Assembly: GCF_000421525.1 (NCBI RefSeq)
Contig: NZ_ATXE01000001.1
Span: 248,001 to 312,000 of the forward strand
Direction: 5' to 3'
DNA from: Aestuariimicrobium kwangyangense DSM 21549
GTDB taxonomy: Bacteria; Actinomycetota; Actinomycetes; Propionibacteriales; Propionibacteriaceae
DNA: 64,000 nt
This document shows, piece after piece, positions 21,246-29,906 of the stretch. Below the pieces are notes generated by a model. It did not search any database. It saw only the letters and a program-made list of their open reading frames with translations, and was not told the DNA's origin. The first letter of the stretch is position 1; each line of letters starts with the position of its first letter. The translations under genes were made by a program, and so were the position numbers.

Positions 21246-21859
21246 TGCCGAAGGGGCTGCCAGCTTCCGTCCCCGACGACGGCCTCAGCACCAGACAGCG
21301 GCGGAACCGGCCGCTCGTCATGGTGCACACGGGTGACGGCAAGGGGAAGTCGACCGCCGCTTTCGGCCTGGCCCTGCGCGGGTGGAACCAGGGGTGGAAC
21401 ATCGGCGTCTTCCAGTTCGTGAAGTCGGCCAAGTGGCGGATCGGCGAACAGGAGGTACTGGAACGCCTTGGCCGTCTGCACCGCCAGACGGGCGAGGGCG
21501 GCCCGGTGGAGTGGCACAAAATGGGGTCCGGGTGGTCGTGGAGTCGCAAGCAGGGCGACGTCGACGACCACGCCGCGGCGGCCCGTGAGGGCTGGAACGA
21601 GGTCGCTCGGCGGCTCATGGCGCAAACCCACGATCTTGTGATCCTCGACGAGTTCACCTACCCGATGAAGTGGGGCTGGGTCGACGTGGACGAGGTCGTG
21701 ACCGCCCTCGCCGACCGTCCGGGCTACCAGCACGTGGTCATCACCGGACGCGACGCCGACCCCAAGTTGATCGCGGTCGCCGACCTGGTCACCGAGATGA
21801 CCAAGGTGAAGCACCCGATGGATGCGGGTCAGAAGGGTCAGAAGGGCATCGAGTGGTGA
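21245..21859 (+). CDS. cobO: Cob(I)yrinic acid a,c-diamide adenosyltransferase
   Basis: Attaches the 5'-deoxyadenosyl ligand to cobalt(I) corrinoids, an ATP-dependent step. 204 residues, CobA/CobO/BtuR family, with the P-loop GDGKGKST (30-37), the FQFVKSAKWRIGE segment and DLVILDEFTYPMKWGW. The end KGIEW is typical. The start overlaps the stop of the ATPase gene, so both follow the same riboswitch. It converges with bluB-cobT across a hairpin. Confidence 0.95.
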   Translation: MPKGLPASVPDDGLSTRQRRNRPLVMVHTGDGKGKSTAAFGLALRGWNQGWNIGVFQFVKSAKWRIGEQEVLERLGRLHRQTGEGGPVEWHKMGSGWSWSRKQGDVDDHAAAAREGWNEVARRLMAQTHDLVILDEFTYPMKWGWVDVDEVVTALADRPGYQHVVITGRDADPKLIAVADLVTEMTKVKHPMDAGQKGQKGIEW

Positions 21860-21888
21860 GCCCCCGTGTTCGCCGTCTTGGGGCCACT
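21852..21888. terminator. Hairpin between convergent cobO and bluB-cobT
   Basis: AGTGG-TGA-GCCCC pairs with GGGGC-CACT around a 15-base loop in the 28-base gap, and could serve both strands. The T tract is weak. Confidence 0.4.
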
Positions 21889-23657
21889 TACTCCTTCTCT
21901 GACACCCCCGCCGTGTCGAAGGTTGCCACGTCGCGGAGGACCTGAGCGGCCGCAACCACAATCGGGTGGGCGAGCACGGCGCCAGACCCCTCACCGAGCC
22001 GCATCCCGAGGTCAAGCAGGGGGACCAGGCCGAGGTGGTCCAAGGCCACCCGGGCGCCCGGCTCCTCAGAGAGGTGCCCGGCGAATAGCCAGTCGACGGA
22101 CTCCGGGGCCAGAGCCGCCGCGACAAGCGCGGCTGCTGCCGAGATCACCCCGTCGAGGACGACCGGAATGTGCAGTGCGGCGCTCCCGAGGATCAGCCCG
22201 ACAGTGGCGGCGTGCTCCAGGCCGCCCACCGCGGTGAGAACTCCGACGGGGTCGGCCGAGTCGGGACGATGCAGGGCGAGGGCTCTGTCGATGACGGCCA
22301 CCTTGCGCGTCCATGTCTCCTCATCGATGCCCGTCCCGTGACCCGTCACCGCCGCGGGTTCACCTCCGGTGAACACCGAGATGAGGGCCGCCGACGCGGT
22401 CGTGTTGGCGATCCCCATGTCGCCGGCGAGCAGGCAGCGGTTGCCGGCGCCGACCATGTCTCGCGCCAGTTCGATCCCCGTTTCAACGGCGCGGATCGCG
22501 TCACCCCTCGTCATGGAGGGTTCGACCGTCATGTCGGCGGTGCCGAGCCGCACCTTACGGGACAGCAGGCCGGGGGCTGGCGGCACGTCGGCCGCGACAC
22601 CTATGTCGACAAAACAGACCTCGACCCCGGCCCGAGAGGCCAGCGTGTTGACCACGGCACCGCCGGTGAGGAAGTTGCCGACCATCTGCGCCGTGACCTC
22701 CTGCGGCCACGGGCTCACGCCCTGGGCATGAACACCGTGATCGGCCGCGAACACCAGCACAACCGCCGGTTCTGGCAGAGGCGGCGGGCACGACCCTGCC
22801 ATCCCGGCCAGTTTGACGGACACCTCCTCGAGCACGCCGAGCGAGCCCGGCGGCTTGGTGAGCAGCCGTTGACGCTCCCGTGCCGCGTCCGCAGCCTGGC
22901 TGTCCAGGGGTCCGATCGCCCGCAGGGTCTCCTCGAGAAGGCTGCTGTGCTCGTCACCCGGCATGCCTCGCTGCCCCCAGACTTCGTGGTGAATCGCCCA
23001 ACTCAAGGGCCTCCGCCTGGCCCAACCGGTCGTCTCCAGCCCTGGAGCGTCCGGGAAGCTCGTCACGTAGCCCAAGCACAGGTAGGCGACAAGATCGAGA
23101 TGGGCCGGCAGACCCAGCAGGCCGGAGATCTCGCACTCGTCGAAGAAACTGACCCAACCCACTCCCACCCCCTCCGCCCGGGCGGCAAGCCACAGGTTCT
23201 GCACCGCGCACGCAGTCGAGAACGCGGACATCTGCGGGGCACCATGCCGGCCGATGACGTGACGTCCCCCGCGGGTCCGGTCGGAGGTGACAGCGATGTT
23301 GATCGGGGTGTCGAGGATCGCCTCGATCTTCAAGTCCCGGAACGCCCTACCCCGCGCTCCGGGAAGCTGGCTCGCGAAGCGTCCCCTCTGCAGGTAGGCG
23401 AGATCGCGGACCTTGGCCCTGGTCTCCGGGTCACGGAGCAACAGGAAGTCCCACGGCTGGGAGAATCCCACGCTAGGACCTGCATGCGCGGCCTCGAGAA
23501 GCCGGGTCAGGACGTCCTCGGGGATCTGATCGGGGAGAAAGCCGCTTCGCAGGTCACGCCGCTCGCGAATGACCCGATGCACTGCAGACCGCTCATCTTG
23601 GGGGAACGGGCGGGCCGCTGCGAGCGGCCGCCCCGAGTGGGAGTCGTCAGTCGGCAT
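21888..23657 (-). CDS. bluB-cobT: BluB-CobT fusion: dimethylbenzimidazole synthase and its phosphoribosyltransferase
   Basis: About 589 residues. The N-terminal nitroreductase-like BluB domain (about 15-215; GPSVGFSQPWDFLLLRD, TSDRTRGGRHVIGRHG, GVGVGWVSFFDE) breaks down FMNH2 with O2 to make 5,6-dimethylbenzimidazole. The CobT domain (about 235-585; TKPPGSLGVLEE, VFAADHGVHAQGVSPWPQEV, GDMGIANTT, GGLEHAATVG with the likely catalytic Glu) makes alpha-ribazole phosphate. This fusion is known from Propionibacterium freudenreichii. I chose the ATG at 23657; a GTG ten codons upstream is also possible. A cobalamin riboswitch precedes it. Confidence 0.93.
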   Translation of the reverse strand: MPTDDSHSGRPLAAARPFPQDERSAVHRVIRERRDLRSGFLPDQIPEDVLTRLLEAAHAGPSVGFSQPWDFLLLRDPETRAKVRDLAYLQRGRFASQLPGARGRAFRDLKIEAILDTPINIAVTSDRTRGGRHVIGRHGAPQMSAFSTACAVQNLWLAARAEGVGVGWVSFFDECEISGLLGLPAHLDLVAYLCLGYVTSFPDAPGLETTGWARRRPLSWAIHHEVWGQRGMPGDEHSSLLEETLRAIGPLDSQAADAARERQRLLTKPPGSLGVLEEVSVKLAGMAGSCPPPLPEPAVVLVFAADHGVHAQGVSPWPQEVTAQMVGNFLTGGAVVNTLASRAGVEVCFVDIGVAADVPPAPGLLSRKVRLGTADMTVEPSMTRGDAIRAVETGIELARDMVGAGNRCLLAGDMGIANTTASAALISVFTGGEPAAVTGHGTGIDEETWTRKVAVIDRALALHRPDSADPVGVLTAVGGLEHAATVGLILGSAALHIPVVLDGVISAAAALVAAALAPESVDWLFAGHLSEEPGARVALDHLGLVPLLDLGMRLGEGSGAVLAHPIVVAAAQVLRDVATFDTAGVSEKE

Positions 23658-23709
23658 GGAGGACCAAGCCTTCCTCGGGGTGTCCACGCCCCGCGTCGAA
23701 GGGACGACG

Positions 23710-23850
23710 GCGTGAGTGTCCTGACTCCCGGATCAACGTCGCCCCGGCCTTCCCACCGCGCAGCGGTCGTGGCCCCGTCAGGGTCTCTCCCCGGTCACAG
23801 TGGCGGGACCGTGCCGGATTCCCACCGGCTTCCTCCACTGCCGTCGAAGT
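23710..23850 (-). promoter_or_regulatory. Cobalamin riboswitch upstream of bluB-cobT
   Basis: The minus strand reads GGAAGCCGGTGGGAATCC, GGCACGGTCCCGCCACTGTGA, then a B12-box-like GAGTCAGGACACTCACG at 23711-23727. It sits just before the fusion gene. Confidence 0.92.
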
Positions 23851-23923
23851 GCACAGCCAGTAAATCACAGCGCCCCGGATACTGCGGTACTGCCCCCGCA
23901 GAAGACCCTCTGCCTGCAACTAC

Positions 23924-23980
23924 CGAGCCGAACGTGTCACCGGTCAGACCAACAACGAGTCGGGCGAGGTGGACCCGCCG
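23924..23980 (-). pseudogene. Possible remnant of a cobS 3' end
   Basis: A minus-strand frame encodes LARLVVGLTGDTFGSVV. The nine residues GLTGDTFGS are identical to the C-terminal signature of the intact CobS at 26.0 kb, and the DNA there is also similar over about 25 bases. The surrounding translation is not CobS-like and other frames hold stops. The fragment lies at the 5' edge of the bluB-cobT riboswitch. Chance similarity is not excluded. Confidence 0.35.
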
Positions 23981-24401
23981 TCCCCACCCACGCCGGCGAG
24001 GACCACCAGGGTGGTCGTGAAGGCGACGCTCCCACGCGGGCCCTGCGTGAGGGATCCGCCGGTTGAAGCCACTCCGGTCAACGCGGGGGGGGGGGGGGGG
24101 GGTGGACGCCAGGCGCCGCGACCCCTGACGTCGGCGACTGGAGCTCCCTACCACCCCGGACAGCCGGTCCCTCACCCACCAGTGCCAAAAGCCTGCGAGA
24201 TCACACCCTGGAGCGAGCCCCGCCACGCCTCCCACCAGTGATGTTCCTATGAACTCAGATCTACCGGAAGAGCCCTGCCGGTGGGCCAAGGGCCCACGTC
24301 CTGGGGTCCCGGTGATCACCACATTCGCTGGTCCTGCTGGGGGCGGTGGCTGCCCCGGCTGACGTCACCGACCTGGCGGCCGCCGACCCGGGCCGTGGGC
24401 T
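23981..24401. other. Gap with no supported gene
   Basis: Both strands show only short, low-quality frames. On the minus strand HHWWEAWRGSLQGVISQAFG looks protein-like but is cut by a stop 24 residues in. The stretch holds the G18 run and probably decayed DNA between the permease pseudogene and the bluB-cobT riboswitch. Confidence 0.4.
24085..24102 (+). repeat. Run of 18 G
   Basis: Eighteen consecutive G on the plus strand, far longer than any other homopolymer in the window. It lies in a stretch without a supported gene. It could vary in length during replication or be miscounted in sequencing. Confidence 0.9.
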
Positions 24402-25882
24402 CACTCATCGACGAGCCCCTGCTCTGCGGACTCCAAAGGTTCACCGACCTGACGCGCCGCACCCGGACCCAGGATTCCCAGGGCCCAGAACATGCCGGCG
24501 GCACTCGTTCCGGCGATCAGCCAACCGAGGGCGTTCTGACGCGAACCACGTGCCGGACAGTGCCCCCGAGAACCACACCACGTCGCCGACCTGCACCCGG
24601 GTGAACTGAAGGGCGACCACGATCGCCACGATCCATGCCGTCAGGGCCGTCCAGCGGACGCCGCCCTGATACCAGTATGTGCTACCGGCGCGGGTGTCGA
24701 CGATGCCGGCCTGATCGAAGTGTCGGCGGTGGGTCATGTCGACAAGGACGACGCCTGCCCACGCCGTGAGCGGGACGGCGAGCAACGTGAGGAACGTCAT
24801 GAATGGCCCGTAGAAGTCGTGGGTGATGACGGTCATGTACAGCCCGCCCACGGTGATCAGGACGGCGTCGACCGCGAGGGCCGTCGCGCGACGCACCTTG
24901 ATGCCCCCCGTGATGAGATTCAGACCGGAGGAATACATGGACAGGTCCGCCGCCGCGACGAGGCCGAACACGGCGGTGATGAGATACGGAATGACCATCC
25001 AGCCGGGAAGCGAAGCACCGATGGCGCCCACGGGATCACTCGCCGACGCCAGATCCTTCTTAGTCAGGGCCATGAGCGCGCCCAGGCTGATGAGCGCGAC
25101 GAGGGGCAGGGAGGCCCCGGCCACAGTCGCAGCGACCACGTTGCGCGACGGCACACGCCTGGGCAGGTAGCGAACGTAATCGGCCCCGGCCGACAACCAC
25201 CCCAGGCCCGTTCCAGCAGCGATGAACCCCAGCCCGCCCATCACCGCAGGGAATGGGGCGGCAGGAGTGGCGAGAACTGCCGACCAGTGGACCTTGACGG
25301 CGAGGAAGACCCCGATGGTCAAGGTCAGGGCCCCGAACACCCAGGTGAGCCATTTCTGGATCCACATGATGGTGGCATGGCCGAACACCCCGATACCCGC
25401 GGACACCGCAACCACAGCGAGCAGGCAGATCACCGTCGCGATCGGGCCGGTGGATAGGCCGAGGAGGTGGATCGTGGCCAAGAGCGCATAGGCGGCCGTG
25501 GTGCACATGATCGTTTCCCAGCCGACGAAGGACAACCACGAGACCAGCGTCGGCGCCCAGTTACCTCGGACGCCGAACACGGCGCGGGACAGGGTGAGGG
25601 CGGGCGCACCGCCGGTCTTCCCCACCGTGCCGAGGAGCCCGACCAGAAGAAACGACCCGACCGACCGACCACCGCGACCACGATCGACTGGAGCACGCTC
25701 AACCCGGTGAAGGTCACGAGCACGGCACCCAGGGTGATGCCGAGGACTCCCATGTTGGCCCCGAACCAGGTCCAGAAGAGTTCGAGCGCTCCGCCGTATC
25801 GTTCGCAGTCGGGCACAGGCTCGATTCCTCGCGTCTCGACCACCCCGACTCGGGGAAGTTCGTTCGTCATCGATTCACTCAT
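24402..25882 (-). pseudogene. NCS1 family (cytosine/purine/thiamine type) permease, two frameshifts
   Basis: The product would be a 12-helix cation symporter of the NCS1 family (ELFWTWFGANMGVLGITLGA, SFVGWETIMCTTAAYALLA, GADYVRYLPRRV). A single protein can be read only across three frames. The first break is in a (GACC)3 tandem repeat at 25659-25670. The second is near the 3' end, around 24537, after GALSGTWFAS; the true C-terminus continues in another frame as NALGWLIAGTSAAGMFWAL and stops at 24402. The ATG has AAGGAG six bases upstream. It follows cobS on the same strand, so a base or precursor transporter for lower-ligand synthesis is conceivable. Substrate cannot be told from sequence. 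Confidence 0.75.
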
Positions 25883-26017
25883 CGGTTCTCCTTGATCCAT
25901 CGGGCTCCGGCCCGCTTCCTCGTCGATGTCACACTCGTTGGCCGTCCCTCACACCCTGCGGCTGGGGACCGCCACCCCGCGCTCAGCACTGACCGCGTGC
26001 CGCGTCCTACTCCACGC

Positions 26018-26788
26018 CTACAGCAGTGCGGCCATGACCCAGAACACCGCTTGGGTCGTTTCGATCAGGGAGCCGAAGGTGTCTCCCGTAAGACCGCCCA
26101 GACGCCGGGTCAGATGGGATCGCCACCCGCCCGAGACCGCCAGCGCGATCACTGATGCGGACCCGTACCCCAGCGCCCCGTGAACGCCGCCCACCAGCCA
26201 TCCGCCGCCCGTCGCGACAGCGGTGACGGCCAGCGCGGAGAACAGAGCCGCGAATGCCCCGGTCACGCCCACGAACAGGGCGCCGAATCCGCCCTCTCGG
26301 GCCCCGGGCACACCTCGACGGGTCGCGATCACCACGGCGCAGCGCCCGACGGCGGGTCCGACCATCAGGGCGACCGCAGGTCCCCCGGGACCATGCGTCG
26401 ACGCCAGCGCCGCGACGTCGAGCAACAGCGCGGCCACGATGCTCGCGACACCCATCGGGCCGATGTCAGACCTGCGCATGATCGCGAGTGCCTCGGACGC
26501 CGGGCGGCGCGATCCGAGCCCGTCCGCGGTGTCCGCCAGCCCGTCCAGGTGCATGGCGCCGGTGAGCCTCTGCAGCACCAGCAACCCGCAGACCGCCGCG
26601 AAAGCGTCAGACCCGGTGCGCCACCGGACACCGAACCCGAGCGCGCCGGCGATCACGCCCAAGCCGAGTCCAAGGAGGGGGAACACCCGGATCGCCCTAG
26701 CGGCCAGCCCTCGGTCGATCCGCGCGGTGAACGGGGCGGGGACGATCGTGAACAGGCCCAAGGCGGCGGTCAGCCCCCGCTCAGACAT
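26018..26788 (-). CDS. cobS: Adenosylcobinamide-GDP ribazoletransferase (cobalamin synthase)
   Basis: Joins adenosylcobinamide-GDP with alpha-ribazole (or its phosphate) to finish the nucleotide loop; an integral membrane enzyme. 256 residues with several hydrophobic segments, the signature MHLDGLADTADGLGSRR, the MRRSDIGPMG motif and the C-terminal LGGLTGDTFGSLIE. The ATG overlaps the end of the cobU frame by eight bases, so it is co-translated with it. It appears intact, unlike its upstream neighbour cobU and downstream neighbour permease. Confidence 0.94.
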   Translation of the reverse strand: MSERGLTAALGLFTIVPAPFTARIDRGLAARAIRVFPLLGLGLGVIAGALGFGVRWRTGSDAFAAVCGLLVLQRLTGAMHLDGLADTADGLGSRRPASEALAIMRRSDIGPMGVASIVAALLLDVAALASTHGPGGPAVALMVGPAVGRCAVVIATRRGVPGAREGGFGALFVGVTGAFAALFSALAVTAVATGGGWLVGGVHGALGYGSASVIALAVSGGWRSHLTRRLGGLTGDTFGSLIETTQAVFWVMAALL

Positions 26789-27220
26789 CGCGGCTCCCGC
26801 CCTTGACCAGGACGGGGATGCCGCTCACGCACAAGCACATCTCGTCGCATTCGGCCGCGACCCGCGCGTTGAGCAGTCCCAGCATGTCCCTGAAGACCCC
26901 CCGGATCTGTGGTCGGGGACAACTCCCCAGCCGACCTCGTTGGTCACGAGGACGACGTCGCGCGCTGTCGTCCGCACGGCTGCAACCAGGCCGTCGATGT
27001 CCCCGCCCAGCCGCGGGGTCGGGCCGACCCAGGCGCCGTGCCGGTCCATCACCCGGGTCAGCCACAGCGAGAGGCAGTCGACCAGGACGGCCCACTCGGG
27101 ATCCTCCGGCGAGGGCGGAAAACCGGTCGCGACATAGTCGGTGTCTCGGCCGCCGAGCAGGGATTCGGCGGCGCGTGACTTGCCGGACCGGCTGCTCCCG
27201 GTGACCAGGACGCGGGTCAT
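26781..27220 (-). pseudogene. cobU: Adenosylcobinamide kinase/guanylyltransferase, internal gap plus frameshift
   Basis: CobU phosphorylates and guanylylates adenosylcobinamide. The P-loop VTGSSRSGKSRAAE, the VDCLSLWLTRVMD segment and VLVTNEVGWGVVP are clear. Two defects show. First, DPEWA runs straight into VLVDCL, whereas CobU proteins have about 30 residues between, including the guanylylated histidine and the RRP segment. Second, after DHRSG the frame changes at a C6 run (26897-26902; G6 on the coding strand). One more G would restore VFRDMLGLLNARVAAECDE up to the stop that overlaps cobS. The start overlaps the preceding small gene (ATGA). Function is probably lost unless the indels are errors. 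Confidence 0.8.
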
Positions 27221-27384
27221 TCCCCGGACTGCCCGTCGGTGCGATCGCGCGTCCCGGCCTCGTAGACGGTCGCCATGCCGCGCCGGATGGCGGCGGATCT
27301 GCTGGCCGGGCGGCCAGCTGAGGCCGGGCCCGGGGCGGTCTCGTCGACGGGTTCGATAGCGGATATCAACTCCGTGGTCGTCAT
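27217..27384 (-). CDS. 55-residue protein of unknown function in the cob operon
   Basis: Its ATG overlaps the cobB-cobC stop (ATGA) and its stop overlaps the cobU start (ATGA), which is strong positional support for translation. The N-terminal half is acidic and Ala/Pro-rich; the C-terminal half, RSAAIRRGMATVYEAGTRD, is basic. No cysteine or membrane segment is present. I do not recognise it. A small helper or linker protein of the late corrinoid steps is possible but not shown. Confidence 0.6.
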   Translation of the reverse strand: MTTTELISAIEPVDETAPGPASAGRPASRSAAIRRGMATVYEAGTRDRTDGQSGE

Positions 27385-29906
27385 CGGGTCTCCTCGTGGT
27401 CGGATGATCCGTGGGTGGAGGCCGTGGATCCGGTGGGGGCGGGGTCCGGAGGTCGGCCGGATAAGAGGACGTCCCGGATGGCACTGACAAAGGCCTTGGA
27501 GGTGTCGGGGTCTCGCACCGCGACGCGGATCCAGCCATCGCCGAGCCCGGGGAACGTGTCGCCGCGCCTGACGGCGAATCCACGCGTGACCAGCCGGTCG
27601 CGGATGCCGACACCGGTGTTCACCAGCACGAACGGTGCCTGAGACGGGACGACTCTCAGCCCCGCCTCCTCCAGCAGTCCCACGAGCTCGGATCGATCGG
27701 ACGCCGTCCGCCGCGCGAGGTCGGCCGCATCGGCCCGGGCCTCGGGACTGAGGCAGGCGGTGATCGCATCCAATGCCGGCGTCGAGACACCCCAGTGGGC
27801 CTGCTGCGCCCTGAGCCGGGCGATGAGCTCGGGGTCGCCCACGACATACCCGGCTCGGATCCCCGCGAGCCCCCACGTCTTGGTGATCGACCGCAGGACA
27901 AGGGTCCGGGTAAGGTCCACGCCGGGGGCGAGCAGACTCTCCCCGGCACCCGGCACAGCGTCCATGAATGCTTCGTCGACCACCAGAACCGCGCCCGGAT
28001 TCCGGATCACCTGCAGGCGCGATGCGGGATGCAGCACCCCGCTCGGATTGGTCGGGTTTCCAACGAAGACGGCCTGCGTGTCCGCGCTCGCCAGCCGGGT
28101 GGCTGCCCGGTGGTCCAGGACGAACGGGGCGGGAAGGATGAGGTGTCGGACGGGCGCCCCGACGGCCCGCAGCGCCTCGTCGGGTCCGGAGAACTGTGGG
28201 TGCACGACGATCGAACGGGGTTGGAGCGCCCTGGCGATCAGAGTGAAGGCCTCCATCCCGCCGGCCGACGGCAAGACGGCCTCGAGCGGGACTCCGTGTG
28301 CCGCGGCGATGGCCTCCCGGGCCGGGGTGTCGTCAGGGTAGTGGAGCCAGCGCGCGGGGTTGGCGACGAGCCGGTCGACCAGCCACGCAGGTGCCTCCCG
28401 ACGTACGTTCACCGCGAGGTCGATGAGCCCGGGCACCGCGTCGAGGTCGCCGTGATGCAGGAATGCGGTGCCGCTGCCGGGAGCGACGAGGACTGGTTCG
28501 GGTTCAGGTTCAGTCCGCTCCCATCCCCGCCCGGAGGCCGCGAACGCCGCGGCCGCGTCCGCGAGCCGTTGAGCGAACAGCGGGAAGCCCGCCCAGTGCA
28601 CGTGCTGGTAGCTGGCGAGCAGGCTCGGGACGCCGCTGGTGGACCGGGTGAAGCCGTCGCCGCGCTCCCCCACCCGCCAGGCCGGCTGATTCGGCGCCGA
28701 CAACAGGCGGGTGTGGTGGAACTCGTGGGCGTGCACCCGCTCCCCGGCCCGAGCGACCAGCGAGTCGGCCGTGGCCACCACTTCGTGGTAGCCCAGTGTC
28801 AGGCGCGGGGACATCACGGCGTCCACCGGCAGTGCGCCGGCCATCGGAGCTCCATCGAGGCTGCGGGACAGGTAAAGCAGCCCAGCGCACTCGGCTACGG
28901 TCGGAACGCCGGCCGCAACCGCGGCGGCCACATCGGCCCTGAGACGGGCGTTGGCGCTGAGCCGGTCGGTGAACACCTCGGGGAACCCGCCCCCGATGTA
29001 GATCCCTGTCGTACCGGCCGGCAGCCCCGGGTCGCTCAAGGGGTCGAACGTCACAACCCGGCAGCCTGCGGCCGCGAGCAACTCCGCATGTTCCGGATAG
29101 CCGAACGTGAAGGCCCGCCCGGTGGCGACGGCGATCACCGGGGTCCCGGACACCGGGCGGACCTCAGCCGCGGGGCACCAGTCCGTGTCGCCCAGGGGTG
29201 GCGCGGACTCCGCAACCTCGCGCAGCAGGTCGAGGTCGACGTGGGCACCGACCAGGTCGACAGCCGCGGCGACCATGTGCTGGGCCGAGTCCAACTCGGC
29301 CGCGGGCACCAGTCCGAGGTGGCGTGAGGGAACCTCCACCCCGGTGGCGCGCGGGATGGACCCGAGGACCGGCACCCCGAGGCCTTCGATGCTGGCTCTC
29401 AGCTCGGTGAGGGTGCGACCGCCGTACGACCGGTTGAGGATCACCCCCGCGACCCGCACGTCCGGGTCGAAGCGGGTGAGCCCCAGCACGGTCGCGGCCA
29501 CCGTGGTGCTCGCCCGGGACACGTCGACGACAAGCACCACCGGGGTCCCGGTGAGCCGGGCGACGTGCGCGCTGGACCCGAGGCCGTTGCTGCATGTTCG
29601 CCCGTCGAACAGGCCCATGACCCCCTCGATGAGGGCCAGGTCGGCGGGGCGCGGGGCATGGAACCCGTGCCGCAGCAGGGGGACGATGCGCTGCTCGCCG
29701 CACAAATGAGGGTCGAGGTTACGGCACACCCGGCCGGCCGCCACGGCGTGGAAGCCGGGATCGATATAGTCCGGCCCCACCTTGAACGGCGCGACCTCGC
29801 GGCCCTGGCCCCGGAGGGCCCCGATGAGTCCCATGGTCACGGTCGTCTTGCCCTGGCCCGAGGAGGGCGCCGCGATCAACACCCGCGGGATCGGCGTAGG
29901 GCTCAC
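27381..29906 (-). CDS. cobBC: CobB-CobC fusion: cobyrinate a,c-diamide synthase and threonine-phosphate decarboxylase-like enzyme
   Basis: 841 residues. The first part (about 1-465) is CobB/CbiA: a dethiobiotin-synthetase-like P-loop APSSGQGKTT, then a glutamine amidotransferase with nucleophile Cys340 in ECAGLLYLS. It amidates the a and c side chains. The second part (about 470-815) is a PLP aminotransferase-fold enzyme of the CobC/CobD type, with the PLP lysine in SITKTWGLAG (Lys676), which makes or handles the aminopropanol arm. The GTG start overlaps the cobQ stop (GTGA). A linker rich in Glu and Pro (RTEPEPEPVL) separates the halves. It is the only amidating a,c enzyme seen, so both pathways would use it. 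Confidence 0.92.
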   Translation of the reverse strand: MSPTPIPRVLIAAPSSGQGKTTVTMGLIGALRGQGREVAPFKVGPDYIDPGFHAVAAGRVCRNLDPHLCGEQRIVPLLRHGFHAPRPADLALIEGVMGLFDGRTCSNGLGSSAHVARLTGTPVVLVVDVSRASTTVAATVLGLTRFDPDVRVAGVILNRSYGGRTLTELRASIEGLGVPVLGSIPRATGVEVPSRHLGLVPAAELDSAQHMVAAAVDLVGAHVDLDLLREVAESAPPLGDTDWCPAAEVRPVSGTPVIAVATGRAFTFGYPEHAELLAAAGCRVVTFDPLSDPGLPAGTTGIYIGGGFPEVFTDRLSANARLRADVAAAVAAGVPTVAECAGLLYLSRSLDGAPMAGALPVDAVMSPRLTLGYHEVVATADSLVARAGERVHAHEFHHTRLLSAPNQPAWRVGERGDGFTRSTSGVPSLLASYQHVHWAGFPLFAQRLADAAAAFAASGRGWERTEPEPEPVLVAPGSGTAFLHHGDLDAVPGLIDLAVNVRREAPAWLVDRLVANPARWLHYPDDTPAREAIAAAHGVPLEAVLPSAGGMEAFTLIARALQPRSIVVHPQFSGPDEALRAVGAPVRHLILPAPFVLDHRAATRLASADTQAVFVGNPTNPSGVLHPASRLQVIRNPGAVLVVDEAFMDAVPGAGESLLAPGVDLTRTLVLRSITKTWGLAGIRAGYVVGDPELIARLRAQQAHWGVSTPALDAITACLSPEARADAADLARRTASDRSELVGLLEEAGLRVVPSQAPFVLVNTGVGIRDRLVTRGFAVRRGDTFPGLGDGWIRVAVRDPDTSKAFVSAIRDVLLSGRPPDPAPTGSTASTHGSSDHEETR

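Noticed and set aside
23795-24322. A 175-residue minus-strand frame across the G18 run
   Set aside because: It runs through the riboswitch core and the homopolymer, and its composition is not protein-like apart from the short CobS-like motif.
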